A DNA stretch of 49,922 nt from positions 1-49,922 of the forward strand of contig NZ_JHXS01000005.1 in assembly GCF_000687775.1 (NCBI RefSeq), in the 5' to 3' direction. Under the pieces are notes generated by a model. It had not been told where the DNA came from. It saw only the letters and a list, made by a program, of their open reading frames with translations, and did not search any database. The translations under genes and the position numbers were made by a program. Within the stretch, counting starts at the first letter, position 1; every line of letters starts with the position of its first letter. This document shows positions 1 to 11,500 of this stretch, one piece after another. Source of the DNA: Mycoplasmopsis felifaucium ATCC 43428. Lineage in GTDB: Bacteria; Bacillota_I; Bacilli_A; Mycoplasmatales; Metamycoplasmataceae.

Positions 1-1079
1 GCAGTCAAAAATTCAGCGATTTTTGACTGTTCAACAAGTTCTGAAATTTTTACTAAATTTTCAGAATAGTCTGACCAATATATATGCGGGATCGCAGTTC
101 CAATAGAAGATATTGAAAAATCAAATTTAGACATAATATGATATAAAAAATTTATATTAACTTCCTGATTATTATGAATCGCACCCATAGTCCCAATAAA
201 CATTGTATTTTCCGGTAAGACTCTAACTCTTCCAATGCCTGCACCATCCTTAATGATTGTTATATATGGCTTATTTATAGCCATTTTATCTGTATAACCT
301 ATTTTGCAAAGAGCGTCATATAGAGCATATTTACCATTATAATTTGCATCTGAAACATTAAGATTGGAAATAGTATACCTACTAATTTCATTCAATTTAA
401 CGACTTTTCATAAATCGTTAAATTGCGAAAACCTAATCTCAGGAACTAATTTCCCTTCGCATGGAAACATCTTATTAAGTAAAGACTTTTTAACATCTTT
501 TAACTTATCTAAGTTAGTAGTAGTTTGAGTAATTAAGTTATCTATATTTTTGAAGAATTCACCTATTTTAGATTGTTCTTGGTAAGCTGGATAATGTAAT
601 TCGAAATTTTGAATTTTTTCCGCATTTAAGTTTGGCTGGGTACCTGTTGAAATTAATTCAATTCATTTGTTCTTATAATTTATTAATTCAAAATTTTGAA
701 GCATAAAATAAGGGCTATGATTTTCTTTCAAAATCATATTAAACATAGCTTGAGAAGTTGTCATATCATTCATAAGAATACATACTTTTCCAACAGAAGC
801 ATACATTGCGAGTGAGATAGAATTGCTCGGTACAATTCACGTACAAGAGTTCACCGCTTCACGAGTAATATGCTTTTCAGTATCATAAATAATATTTGAA
901 TTAGATGTAATATCAGATATATTTAAAAATGGAATATCTCCTTCATAGAAGGTTCTATTTTTAGTGTTAGGTGTATTACCAGAAGCACCTTTTGAAATAC
1001 AATCTAAAATCTTAGATTTAGCTCAACTGTCATCATACCCCTTAAACCTAACCTCAGGTACCATTCTTTTATTACTCAT
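1..1079 (-). CDS. hsdS: Type I restriction-modification specificity subunit HsdS, partial
   Basis: DNA-recognition subunit that would direct a HsdR/HsdM type I complex to its target. The gene starts at the ATG at 1079 and runs off the left edge, leaving about 359 residues. The protein opens MSNKRMVPEVRFKGYDDSW, a usual HsdS start. Two variable target-recognition domains lie around a central conserved region at 530-640 (EQSKIGEFFKNID, then NKMFPCEGKLVPEIRF). The second copy of that conserved element (EQSKIAEFL) is just reached at positions 5-35, so only the C-terminal helix is missing. Two TGA codons read as Trp (SWAKSK, LWKVVKL). hsdM and hsdR are not in the window. In mycoplasmas hsdS genes often sit in invertible loci, but no inverted repeat could be tested here. 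Confidence 0.9.
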
Positions 1080-1148
1080 ATTAATAAAATAATAACATAA
1101 ATTAATTTATGTTAAATTACATAGATTTGTATAAATGTTATAAATAAA

Positions 1149-1172
1149 AACTTATCCAAATCTGGATAAGTT
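1149..1172 (-). terminator. Rho-independent terminator after yneF
   Basis: Perfect 9-bp inverted repeat (AACTTATCC / GGATAAGTT, 6-base loop). On the minus strand it is followed by TTTTATTTATAAC. It closes the GDSL protein-M42-yneF operon and separates it from hsdS. Confidence 0.8.
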
Positions 1173-1178
1173 CAGTAA

Positions 1179-1418
1179 TTATTTTTCGTTATTTTTAGCG
1201 TTAGTCATTGAACGCATAACAGCATTAATTTGACTTTCTGAAGCTTTACGGCCCATTTGATTAAACATAGCTTTAATCATATTTCTTGTAATAGGAGGGT
1301 TTTCACGTAAGGTTTTTTCAAATTTCTTTTTAGCAATAAAGAAACCAGCAAAACCACCAATAACTATACAAAGTATAGCAACACCTATGATAATTCCTAT
1401 TCATCCACCTGTTCCCAT
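1179..1418 (-). CDS. yneF: YneF family (UPF0154) small membrane protein
   Basis: 79 residues. One N-terminal transmembrane segment (MGTGGWIGIIIGVAILCIVI, continuing to about residue 27) is followed by a basic cytosolic tail with FEKTLRENPPITRNM and MFNQMGRKASE, the conserved signature of UPF0154/YneF. This family is widespread in Firmicutes and mollicutes; its function is unknown. The start is set by AAAGGAG six bases before the ATG. The Shine-Dalgarno begins right after the stop of the upstream M42 gene (14 bases between stop and ATG), so the gene is the last of an operon. Normal length, no anomaly. The family assignment is secure; any role would be a guess. Confidence 0.9.
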
Positions 1419-1432
1419 ATTTTCTCCTTTAC

Positions 1433-2518
1433 TTAGTTATATTTAAATATTTTACCATAAACTTCACTATTAATGGCTTTTATGGTTTCTGTTATGAGTT
1501 TAGTTGCACTAATTAAATCATCAATAGAACAAACTCCAATTGGTGAGTGTAAATATCTCTGAGGTAGTGATACTGTTAAAGTAATTGCTCCACCTTTAGC
1601 ATATTGCAGTTCAGCAGCATCTGTTCCTCCACCCATAGCAACAAATTTATAATGATCAATTTTGTTATTTCTGCCTATTTCACACATAAATTCAACTAAT
1701 TTAGGGTTTGCCATCATACCTCTATCCATAATTCTTAAGGCAGCACCTTTAGTTAATTGAGTTGTTCCTTGAATGCATCCGGGAGTGTCATGACTACTTG
1801 TAGTATCTAATGCAATTGCGAAATCAGGATTAATTAAACTTAAGCTGGTTTTAGCTCCTCTAGTTCCAACTTCTTCTTGTGTGGTTCCAACTAGGTATAA
1901 ATCAACACCTAAATCAATGTTTTCAAGTTCTTTAGCTATATGTTCTAAAACACATACACCGGCACGGTTATCCATAGCTTTACCACCAATTAAATCGTTA
2001 TTAGCAAATCTAATTGTTTCGCCAGACATTAAAACTAAGTTACCTACTTCCACATTATTATTTAAAGCATCTTCTTTATTTAAGAAACCGAAATCAGCAT
2101 ATAAATCCTTTAACGTTACAGCTTGTTTAACTTTTTCGGCTTCCATAATGTGAATTGATGTATGTCCAAAAACACCTTCATATCTAACGCCTTTAGAATT
2201 GATTAAGCTAGCTTTAGTACCAATAACCACGTTAGGTCAAATACCGCCAACAGAATCTAATTTTATATGTCCAGTTGGTTCAATTGATTTAACAATAAAA
2301 CCAACTTCATCCATATGAGCTGCTACCATAAATTTTGGGGCATTAGTATCTTTTGATTTTTTATATAAGATAGCAGAACCAAAATTGTCATAACTTACTT
2401 CATAAATATTAGTATTTACACTATTAACTAAAGCTTTAGCTACAGCTTGTTCATTTCTTGACATACCTTCTAATTCTAAGTATGTAATTAACTTTTCTTT
2501 AAATATTTCCTTTGTCAT
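1433..2518 (-). CDS. M42 family metallo-aminopeptidase (copy 1)
   Basis: 361 residues. Cytosolic dinuclear-metal aminopeptidase of the glutamyl aminopeptidase/PepA-FrvX family, expected to trim short peptides. The metal and catalytic motifs are all present in order: AAHMDEVGF (His, Asp), GKAMDNRAG (bridging Asp), TTQEEVGTRGAK (catalytic Glu and metal Glu), ALDTTSSHD (Asp), GGGTDAAELQ and QRYLHSPIG (last metal His). An in-frame TGA at about 2231-2236 is the Trp of VGGIWPNVV. The ATG at 2518 has GGAG upstream (TAGGAGAAATT-ATG), which overlaps the stop of the giant GDSL gene, so the two are cotranscribed. A paralogue of exactly the same length lies at 15977-17062; they look roughly half identical by eye. 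Confidence 0.93.
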
Positions 2519-2526
2519 AATTTCTC

Positions 2527-5500
2527 CTATTTTTTGCCAAGCATAGGCATATAACCTGTATGCATTGCTTCAACTAAAGCTTGTTTCAAGGTTTTACCTT
2601 TGTTGTATAAATGATCATCTCAATCTTGATAGTAAATATATGCTAACACGAAATCCGAACCATATCATCTATAACTAATTCTATTAGATGTTGATGTGTA
2701 TCAATATTCATCCATACCAGCTCAGAATTCTGTATTAGGATTATTTTGGCCACTTAAACCTATTACTTTAAGATTGTTTTTATATTTATCATAAACTGTT
2801 GGGTGTTGTTTTAAAGCCTCAATATAAGCATTTCTAAAGCCATTTCTTAATTTAGCTTCCGAGGTTAAATTAGTTGCATTTCAGAATAAACCAGAAGGCG
2901 TATTAGTGTATAAAATAGCCGCTAAGAATGAATATACTCTTCAAATAGATTGATATCCTTGAATATTTTGCTTAACTTCCATAACGGTATTATATGTTTG
3001 CTTTTCTTCTAATTCTCTCAAGTAATTATTCATTAATGGAGTAATAAAAGCTGAAATTAAATCTTCTAATTTACCTCTAATAATATCTCAAATACCAGAA
3101 GCACCTACTTCTACAGGATTATCATTTGATTTAGAATCAAACATCATTTTGTATAAACCTTCTGAAGTAGTTACTGGAGCACTAGAGAATAAAATATTAA
3201 TAAAGTTAGAATAGTCTTCTGCATTTAAATTATTCATAAGTGTTTTAAATACAGGGATATTATCAAAGATTTTTGATAATGAAACTTTTCCACTACTATT
3301 ACTAATAAATTTAAGAGCTCCGCGTTTAATTGCTCCTAAAATATTAGTTCCAAAGTTTGAATTATCAGTTCTTGACGACATATTTTTAATTTCTTCAAAC
3401 ACAGCATCAATAATATCATCCAATATTCTTGTATGAGGTATTGCTTTTGCTAAAGAAAGCATAAATTTTTGAATTTGGCCTTCTTCGGCTGTATCAATTG
3501 TATAGCCTGATTTTTTAAGTTCTCCAGCAATAATAGTTCCAACCGCATTAAAAATTTCAGGTGCGTTTTCAGTAGCTTGTTTATATCAAGCTTTTAAAGC
3601 TTCACGAACTGTAGTAATATTTGAAGATTGGAAAATTTTTGACAATACTTCAGTTCAAGAATTTAATTTTGCATATTCGCTTACATTGTCTAAAACCTCA
3701 TTTAATAAGGTAGATAAGATTGTTTTAACATTTTCAGATTTAAATAATTGGTTTCAGAAAGTATTAGCTTTTTCTTGGGTTAAACCTAAACCAGTCATAA
3801 GTGAAACTAAATCAAAATCGCTTATTAGTTTATTTAATAATTCATCATTTGAAGTTATTCCATTAATAACTTGTAATATATCTTGTTTTAATACTTCATG
3901 ATGAGTTTGAGCTACTTTAGAATTTAAAATTGTTTTCACAAATGAGTATTCTTTAAGTTCAAGGCTGTTTAATAGTGCTTTTGGTAAAGCTGATAAGAAT
4001 TCTGAAATATTATTAGTGCTTTCAATACTTTGATTAATTGCTTCTAAAGTTTTAGAAATCAACTTCAAGTTTCTAAATAATTCAGGTAATTCTTGAAGTA
4101 AATCATTTACAAAAGCAATGTTTTCAGCAGAATTAACATCCACTCCATAAGGACTTATATTTTTCTTTCATAATTCAGTAAGTAATTTCTTAATAGAATC
4201 GTGTTCTAATGATTTAGCAAAAATATTTTCAAGTCTAGTTGATAGTTTTGTTATATTGTCTTTATTTTTAATAAAGATTTTTAGAATATCAATTAACGAT
4301 GTTGCATTTTCATATTGACTTTGATTAATTTCAATATCTGCAATGAACATATTAATAATTTCTTTTGTATCTTCATTAGCTACAAATAATGAAGTAAATA
4401 ATTCATTAAAGTCAGCAGGAGTTATAACATTAATTAGAGATTTGATTTTTTCTGGCAATAATGCATATATCTTAAGTCCAATATTTTCACTTCTACTTAC
4501 ATATTCAAAAATATTGGTTAATAACTGATTTAATAATGATTTATTTTGGGATGGGTTAGCAACCTGAACTGATTTTTTGAATAATTCAACAAAAGTATTT
4601 TCTCAATTATCTTGATTAAATTTAGCAGAGATTTTCACAAATAAATCATTAGATAATTCTTCTATATTAATATTTGAACCATTTTTAGCTAAATTATCTA
4701 TAAACAAGCTGAATAATGAATCTTCAAGTCCCAAAATTTGAGTAAAAGTATTAAATGAACCTAACATATTTTTAATTAGTTCAATACCAGCATTCTCATC
4801 TATATCTTTAACAAGAATTTCTTCTTTAGCAATTGTTTTATAGATTAATATGGCAATTACGTGTTTTACATTTTCATCATTTAATAAAACTTGTGCAATA
4901 GCTTTTAAATCACCAGAAGCATTAGTTTTATTTTCTTCTATTTTAAGTCATTGTAGTAATAAAACATTAATATCTGATAAGTTTTCAAGAGTTATTGAAT
5001 CATTGAAAATTGCATTAGTTAAGAAGCTTTTAATAATAGATTTTATATTGTCATTATTAGTTAGTAATTCAACAACTCTTTGAACAGTTTCTTTCGAGAA
5101 AATAGGAGGATTTGCTTCAAAAGCATAGTTTAAAGCGTTTTGTAACAATGTATGCATATCGTCAAATTCAAATACTTTTTGAATTACTTTATAAACCTTA
5201 TCAAACGCTCCTTGTTCTACAATTTGTTTAAAGGCAATATCTAACAATTGTTTTGCGTTTGTTGAAGTTTGAAGAACATTGGCATCAATATTTAATAATG
5301 ACTCAGCTATAGCACTTAATAAATCCGTAAATTCACTTGAAGCAAATGTACTTTGCATTATGTTTTTAATTTGATCTTTAGTTATAAAGATTTTAACTTT
5401 TTCATTAGCGTTATAAATTAAATCAGCAAGTGAATCAGAAATTAATCCATTTTCAGCAAGCATTTTAACAATATTTAAAATGAGTTGTTTTATAGTGTCT

Positions 5501-8500
5501 TTATTATTTGTAATTAAATTATTTTCATTTATTTTTCTAACAAAAACCACAAAGAAATCATTAAAGTTATCTTTGTTGAATTTCACCTTAAATCTATCTA
5601 ATAAACCATTTAAAATGGCATTAAATGTTGCATTAATTCCATTTATGGCTAATTCATTAATCAATTCATCTAAAATACTGTAATTATTATCAAATAATTC
5701 GTATATACCTTTAAAATCAGACAACAGTTGTTTAATTAAGTTTTCAAATTTATCATTTGATATATTTGAACTAATTAGAGGATATTGTTTCAAGTATTCA
5801 AGAATTGACTTAGCGACCGTTGATTTAACATTTTCATTTTGGATTAGAGTAAATACAAAATCCTTAACGTGATTTTTAAACTCAGTATTATTTTGGTTTA
5901 GAGTAAATCATTTTTTAACCAAGAAATCTGCGTCAGTAATGTTTTCAAAAGTAGTGTTTTCAGCAAATAAAACGTTAATTATGAAATCCTTATATAAGTA
6001 AGCAAAATCACTATCATTAATTAATAAATGTGAAACTTGCTTAAGTTCTTCGGCATTAATGCTTACAAATTTAGATAATAATTTAGTTATTAAATCATCA
6101 AACTCTTCATCATCAATGACATATTTTAATAATTCTTTTAATGTATTAAAACTATCATTATTAACAAAGTCAATGATTACCTTATTAATAATAGTTTTTA
6201 GATTTTTAGCATTTTGTATGAATGAATTTTCCAAACTAAATAATTTTTTTAGTAATTCATTTACAACTGTTTTGAAGTTGTTTTGGTTAAATACTCTATT
6301 TAATAGTTCGTTAAATTTGTCTTTTGTAATATAAGTAGTTAACGATGGATATCTTGAATAAACAACCTTTGAAATATTATCTGTAATTAAATTTGAATTA
6401 ACTAAATAATCAATTAGATTGCTTAATATTATTTTTAATGTTTCTTTATTTGCGTCTGAAATACTGCCATTTAGTTCTTTGAATAATTGCAGTATTGTGT
6501 TTTCAATATTTTCATTTGAAAACATATTCGTAAAGTGTTCTCTAACAATATTTTGAATTTGAACTAATTCAATATTGCCATTTGTACTTTTAATATAATC
6601 AATAATTTTGATTAATAAATTATTAATATCAAAGATTGATTTTAAAACATCATAATTATTTGCAATTTGGCCAAAAAGACTATTAAATTGGTCTATTGTA
6701 ATATTTTCAAACAATTTATAACTTGATGGGATATTATCATATATTAATTTACCAATGATTTTTTGTAATGCTGAATTCTGCAACAACTTGGTTATAAGTG
6801 AGTTATTTCCGGCAAGCAGAAGATCCTTAAATGAATCACTTTTAGCTAATGAAAGAAGGATTAATTTTCAATTAGCAAACTGACTAATAGAAAACTCATC
6901 TTTTGAAGTTATTTCTGTTCAAGTCTGTTTTATAGCTGGTTTAACATTTTCATCATTTATTAATAATTTTATTATTTTAATTAAATCAGTAGAATTTACA
7001 CCTTTTAAAATATCACTTTCAGATTGTTGAAGCATGCTATTAATAAGTTTTGTAAATATTTCTTTATTGCTTACTTCTTTTAATAATTCAATAACATTAT
7101 CCGTATTTAGATTTTTAAGAATAGTATTTAATAATAAATCCGTTAAGTCTGCTAGTGAACTAATACTATTAATTTGATTTTTGTCTGTGTTTAATATTGC
7201 ATTAATTGAATCTGTTAATATAGCTCTTACATTTACAGATTTTGCTATTTCACTGATTAATACGTCAAAATCATCTTTTGAAATATATGATTCCAATTTA
7301 TTAACTTTTGCATAAATAAAGTTAATTAACTCTGATTTAAGATCAGAATTAGCTAATACATAATCAATTGTATTTGCCAAAACTAAATTAATATCATCAA
7401 CATATTGAGTTGTTAATCCAGATAATAAAACAGGTTTTAAAATATTCAATAAAATATTGTCAAAATCTGCATTTTTAATTATTTTTTCATTAAATAAATC
7501 TTTTAATTTACTTATTAATTGTGATAAATTAATTTGTAAGCCTTCTGTAGATAATTCTTTGAGCACCACTTCAAATATTGAGCTATTAATTTGTAAAATT
7601 TTGTCTAATTCAGGAAGTTGAACTAATGTATTTCTAATTAAAGCAATAATATTTTGCTTATTAGCATTATTTAATATTGTTGTATTAGACACAATTAATT
7701 GATATATGGCTTCGGATGCGATTTCAACAGTTTTATTATCAGTTGCTTGGGATTTAACAAATTCTGCAAGTTTAGAAGCTATAACTTTATTATTTTCTTC
7801 GTTTGAAAGTCATTTTTTAATAATTACAGCAAAGTCAAAATTATTAACATCAATTTCTTGATTTAATAATGCTTTATCAATAAAGTCTTTAAGAACAAAC
7901 GCAAAGTTTTCATCTGTAATAGCAGAATCAACCAAATGCGATATAGTACTTAAATTAAGAATATTAGAATAGTTAGGAAGATTAACTTCAACCAATTTAG
8001 CTATTATTTGTTTAACTTCATTTAAACCTAAAAATCCTGTTAATAAAACATATGCAGAATCATTATGATTTTCAGTATTTAGCTTATTGATTAATAATTT
8101 TAGTAATTCATTATATGTTAATGTTTCAGTATGTTCAATAGTTTCTAAACTTATTATTGTGTCAATAGCAACACTAAATAATGAGTTTAATGATTCTAAA
8201 TTAATAGTTTTTTGAATAATATCTTTTAATAATTCTTTTGAAACATAATCATTAAAGTTTGTGATTGTTTTACTAAATCAACTATTAATAATATCTAAAA
8301 TTGATTCTTGATTTGTCAACTCTCTAATGATATTTGAAAGCAATGATTTTACTAAATCTTTATTTCTTGTCAAAAATTGATCTTTATTTAATACTTTTAT
8401 TAATGATTGAATTGCATTTAATGAATCAGCTCCAGAAAACTTGTCTTTAAGACTGATTAATAGCTCGTTTTGGAAATCATTTCAGTCAACATTTAATCCA

Positions 8501-11500
8501 TTTGTGGCTAATTCATTAAATAATTTATCTAAAATATTAAATTCAGAATCAATAACTGAGTAAATATTAACAGCGTTTTTCAATAAGTCATTTAAGAATG
8601 AAACAACTTGCTCTTTTGCAATATTTTGGAATACTCGAGGATATTTTGAATTAATAATAGAATAAATAAATTCAGAAAGTTTATTCGTTAATGTTTCATC
8701 TTTGATTATTTCAGTAATTAAATTCTTTGCAAGATTTTTAAATTCAGTATCGTTTGCATTTTCTGCAAATCATTTTTTGATTATAAAATCAGCATCCCAT
8801 AAATTTGATAATTCAACTTCATCGTTAAAAACAACTTTATTTAAAAAGTTTTTAAGAATTGAAATGGTATTTTGATTTGATGCGACAGAATTAACAATAA
8901 GACCAATATTTTCAACTTCTATATTTAACATTTTAGAAATTAATTTTGAAATGAAATTATTAAATTCAGCATCTTTTGATGTGTTGAAAAGAGTTTCTAT
9001 AAATTTATTAAATTCTTCTGTTTCTATAAATTCTTTACCAAGTTTATCCACAACTTTTTTGAGTGTAAGAGGTTGAATATCATTAGTATTTACCGATAAT
9101 AATGAAGACAATATTTTATCTAAAACAGCTGTAAAACTATCACTTTGGAAAATTTTATTGATAAGATTTATAAAATTATCTTTTGAAATAATTTCTTCAA
9201 AATTAGAAGTACTTATATATACTAAATTAACTAACTCAGTTTGTAATACATTATTTTGAATCAAGTATTCAAAAATATTACTAATAAGCTTTTTAAGAAC
9301 TCCATTAACTTCGGGTTCGTTATTAACTTGGATAATTATTTTCAGTAGTTCGAGAATCTTAGTTTCAATTTTTTCTTCGGTGAATAAGTCGCTAAAGTAT
9401 TTTTTAGAAATATCAGAAATTACATCAATAGTAGTTTTCTCGCTATTTTTTACAGTTTCTAAAAGAATATGAATAAATGAATAAATATCAAAAATTTCAT
9501 TTAATTTTTCAATATGATTAGATGTTTTTGAAATTAGTACAGTAAATTCATTTAAGGAAATATTTTTAAATATTTCATTGTTGTAAGGGACACTGTAAAA
9601 AATTGATGAAGTTAATAATTTTAAAACGTTAGCGTTAGAACCTAATTCGTTTATAAGTGTAGTGATATTTTCTTTTAATAACTCGTTTACAGTATTATCC
9701 TTTAATATCTTAATTAAGAGTGTATTAACATTAAATATATCTGTAAATTTAAACGATTCATCTTTAACTGCAGCTAATATTGCTGAGTTTATTATGTTTA
9801 AAATCTTTGAGTTATTTAAAATTGATTTTGCTAAGTCTATTCATTCTTCAGCGGTTAATGAGTTAAAAATTTCATTATTATTTTGAGTTTTTAAATTATT
9901 GATTAAAGTAATAATTTCGGGATAATCAAGAACTTCTTTAACGAAATTTATAATTTCTGATGCATCAGCATTTTTAATTAAATCTGTTAAAAGGATACTG
10001 AACAATTCGCCAAGTGAATTAGACGTCAATACTTTTAAATTGTTTGCACTTAAAATACTAGTTAATGAGTTTTTTAGAATATTTATGAATGAACTTGAAT
10101 TTAAAATTTTCTTTAACGAACTGTTTAAATCATTTACACCAATATATGAATTTATATCGTTTAATTGATTTTTAATATAAGTTGAGATTTTGTTTATATA
10201 ATCATCATTATTAGAAATTAACTTAATTAAATTACTCCCAATGATGCTTATTTGATCGCTGTTTTCATTAATTTCTTGTGTCGTTATAACTAATTTAATT
10301 ACATTTAATAACTTTGTGTCAAAGGAATCCATATCATTATATAAGTCTGTAAATAAGGCATATACATTTTGTTTAAAGGTTTCAACGCTAAATATAAATC
10401 CATTTTGTCCTAGTTCATCCAAAGCAAACTTAATAATAAGTTGTAAAACGTTTAGAATTTCATCAATATTAGAAATTTTTGATAATGAACCACTTAAAAC
10501 CGCAAGAACTTTATCCTTGTTCGTTCCTTCAAGAACATTTTGATTAATATTTTGAATTAAATCATAAATAATTTTAGCTAATGAATCAGAAACAGCTTCA
10601 TTCTTAGTGGTTTCCTTTAGAACAAGCGTTATTTTTTCGGCCAAAATATTATTGTTTTCTGCATCAGATAATCATAATTTTAATGAATTTTCAATATTAA
10701 AGTTATTTAAACTAAAACTTCCATTAAATAGTCCTTTTTGAAGAAAATCATTTATAACGAACTTAAAGTTATAATTATTGAATAATTGTTTTAAGATTTC
10801 TACAATAGAACCTATTGTTAAGCTTTCAGAAAAATTCGGAACATATTTTGAAATCACATTTGAAAATAGTTTTCTTGTTTCTGCAAATGTAGATACTTTT
10901 TCAAGCAAAGGTATTAAATTATTAGAAACTTTAGAATTAGTTATATCTTTGAATAATAATGCAATCAATTCGTCTATTGAAGATACATTTAAAATTTCAG
11001 TTTTATCTACATTCAATAAATGATTTAATAAATTATTAATTAAGATGTATGTTTCAGGGGTTGAAAACGTTTTATCAATTAATGATTCAAGTTCAGCAAT
11101 AGAAATAAATTCTAAAATAGAAGGACTTAAAGAAGTTAATTTATTAGCTAAAATATGAGCTAAATCACCATTATTTTTATAATAAACAATAACGTTTGAG
11201 AGTATTTTTGCAATTGTTTCAGAATGCTCGATAACACCAGATGAAACTAAAATTTTTACAATATTAAGAATTGATTCAGGCAATTGATCGCCAGAAAACT
11301 TACTTTCAAAAATAGCTTCAGAATTTTCAATAATTTTTGCAAAATCAAGCTGGCCGAAAGGTTTTGTCGATAACTCTGATATAAAATCATTTACTAAAGA
11401 GTCTATAAATTTGAAATTTTGTTCAATTTGCTCAACGCTATTAAGAATTTTTTCAAATAAAACTTCAACCTCTTCATTTGAAATTTCAGTTAAAAATAAT

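Noticed and set aside
9662-11023. Plus-strand ORFs opposite the giant gene
   Set aside because: Hydrophobic low-complexity shadows of Leu/Asn/Lys-rich repeats, without ribosome sites or promoters.
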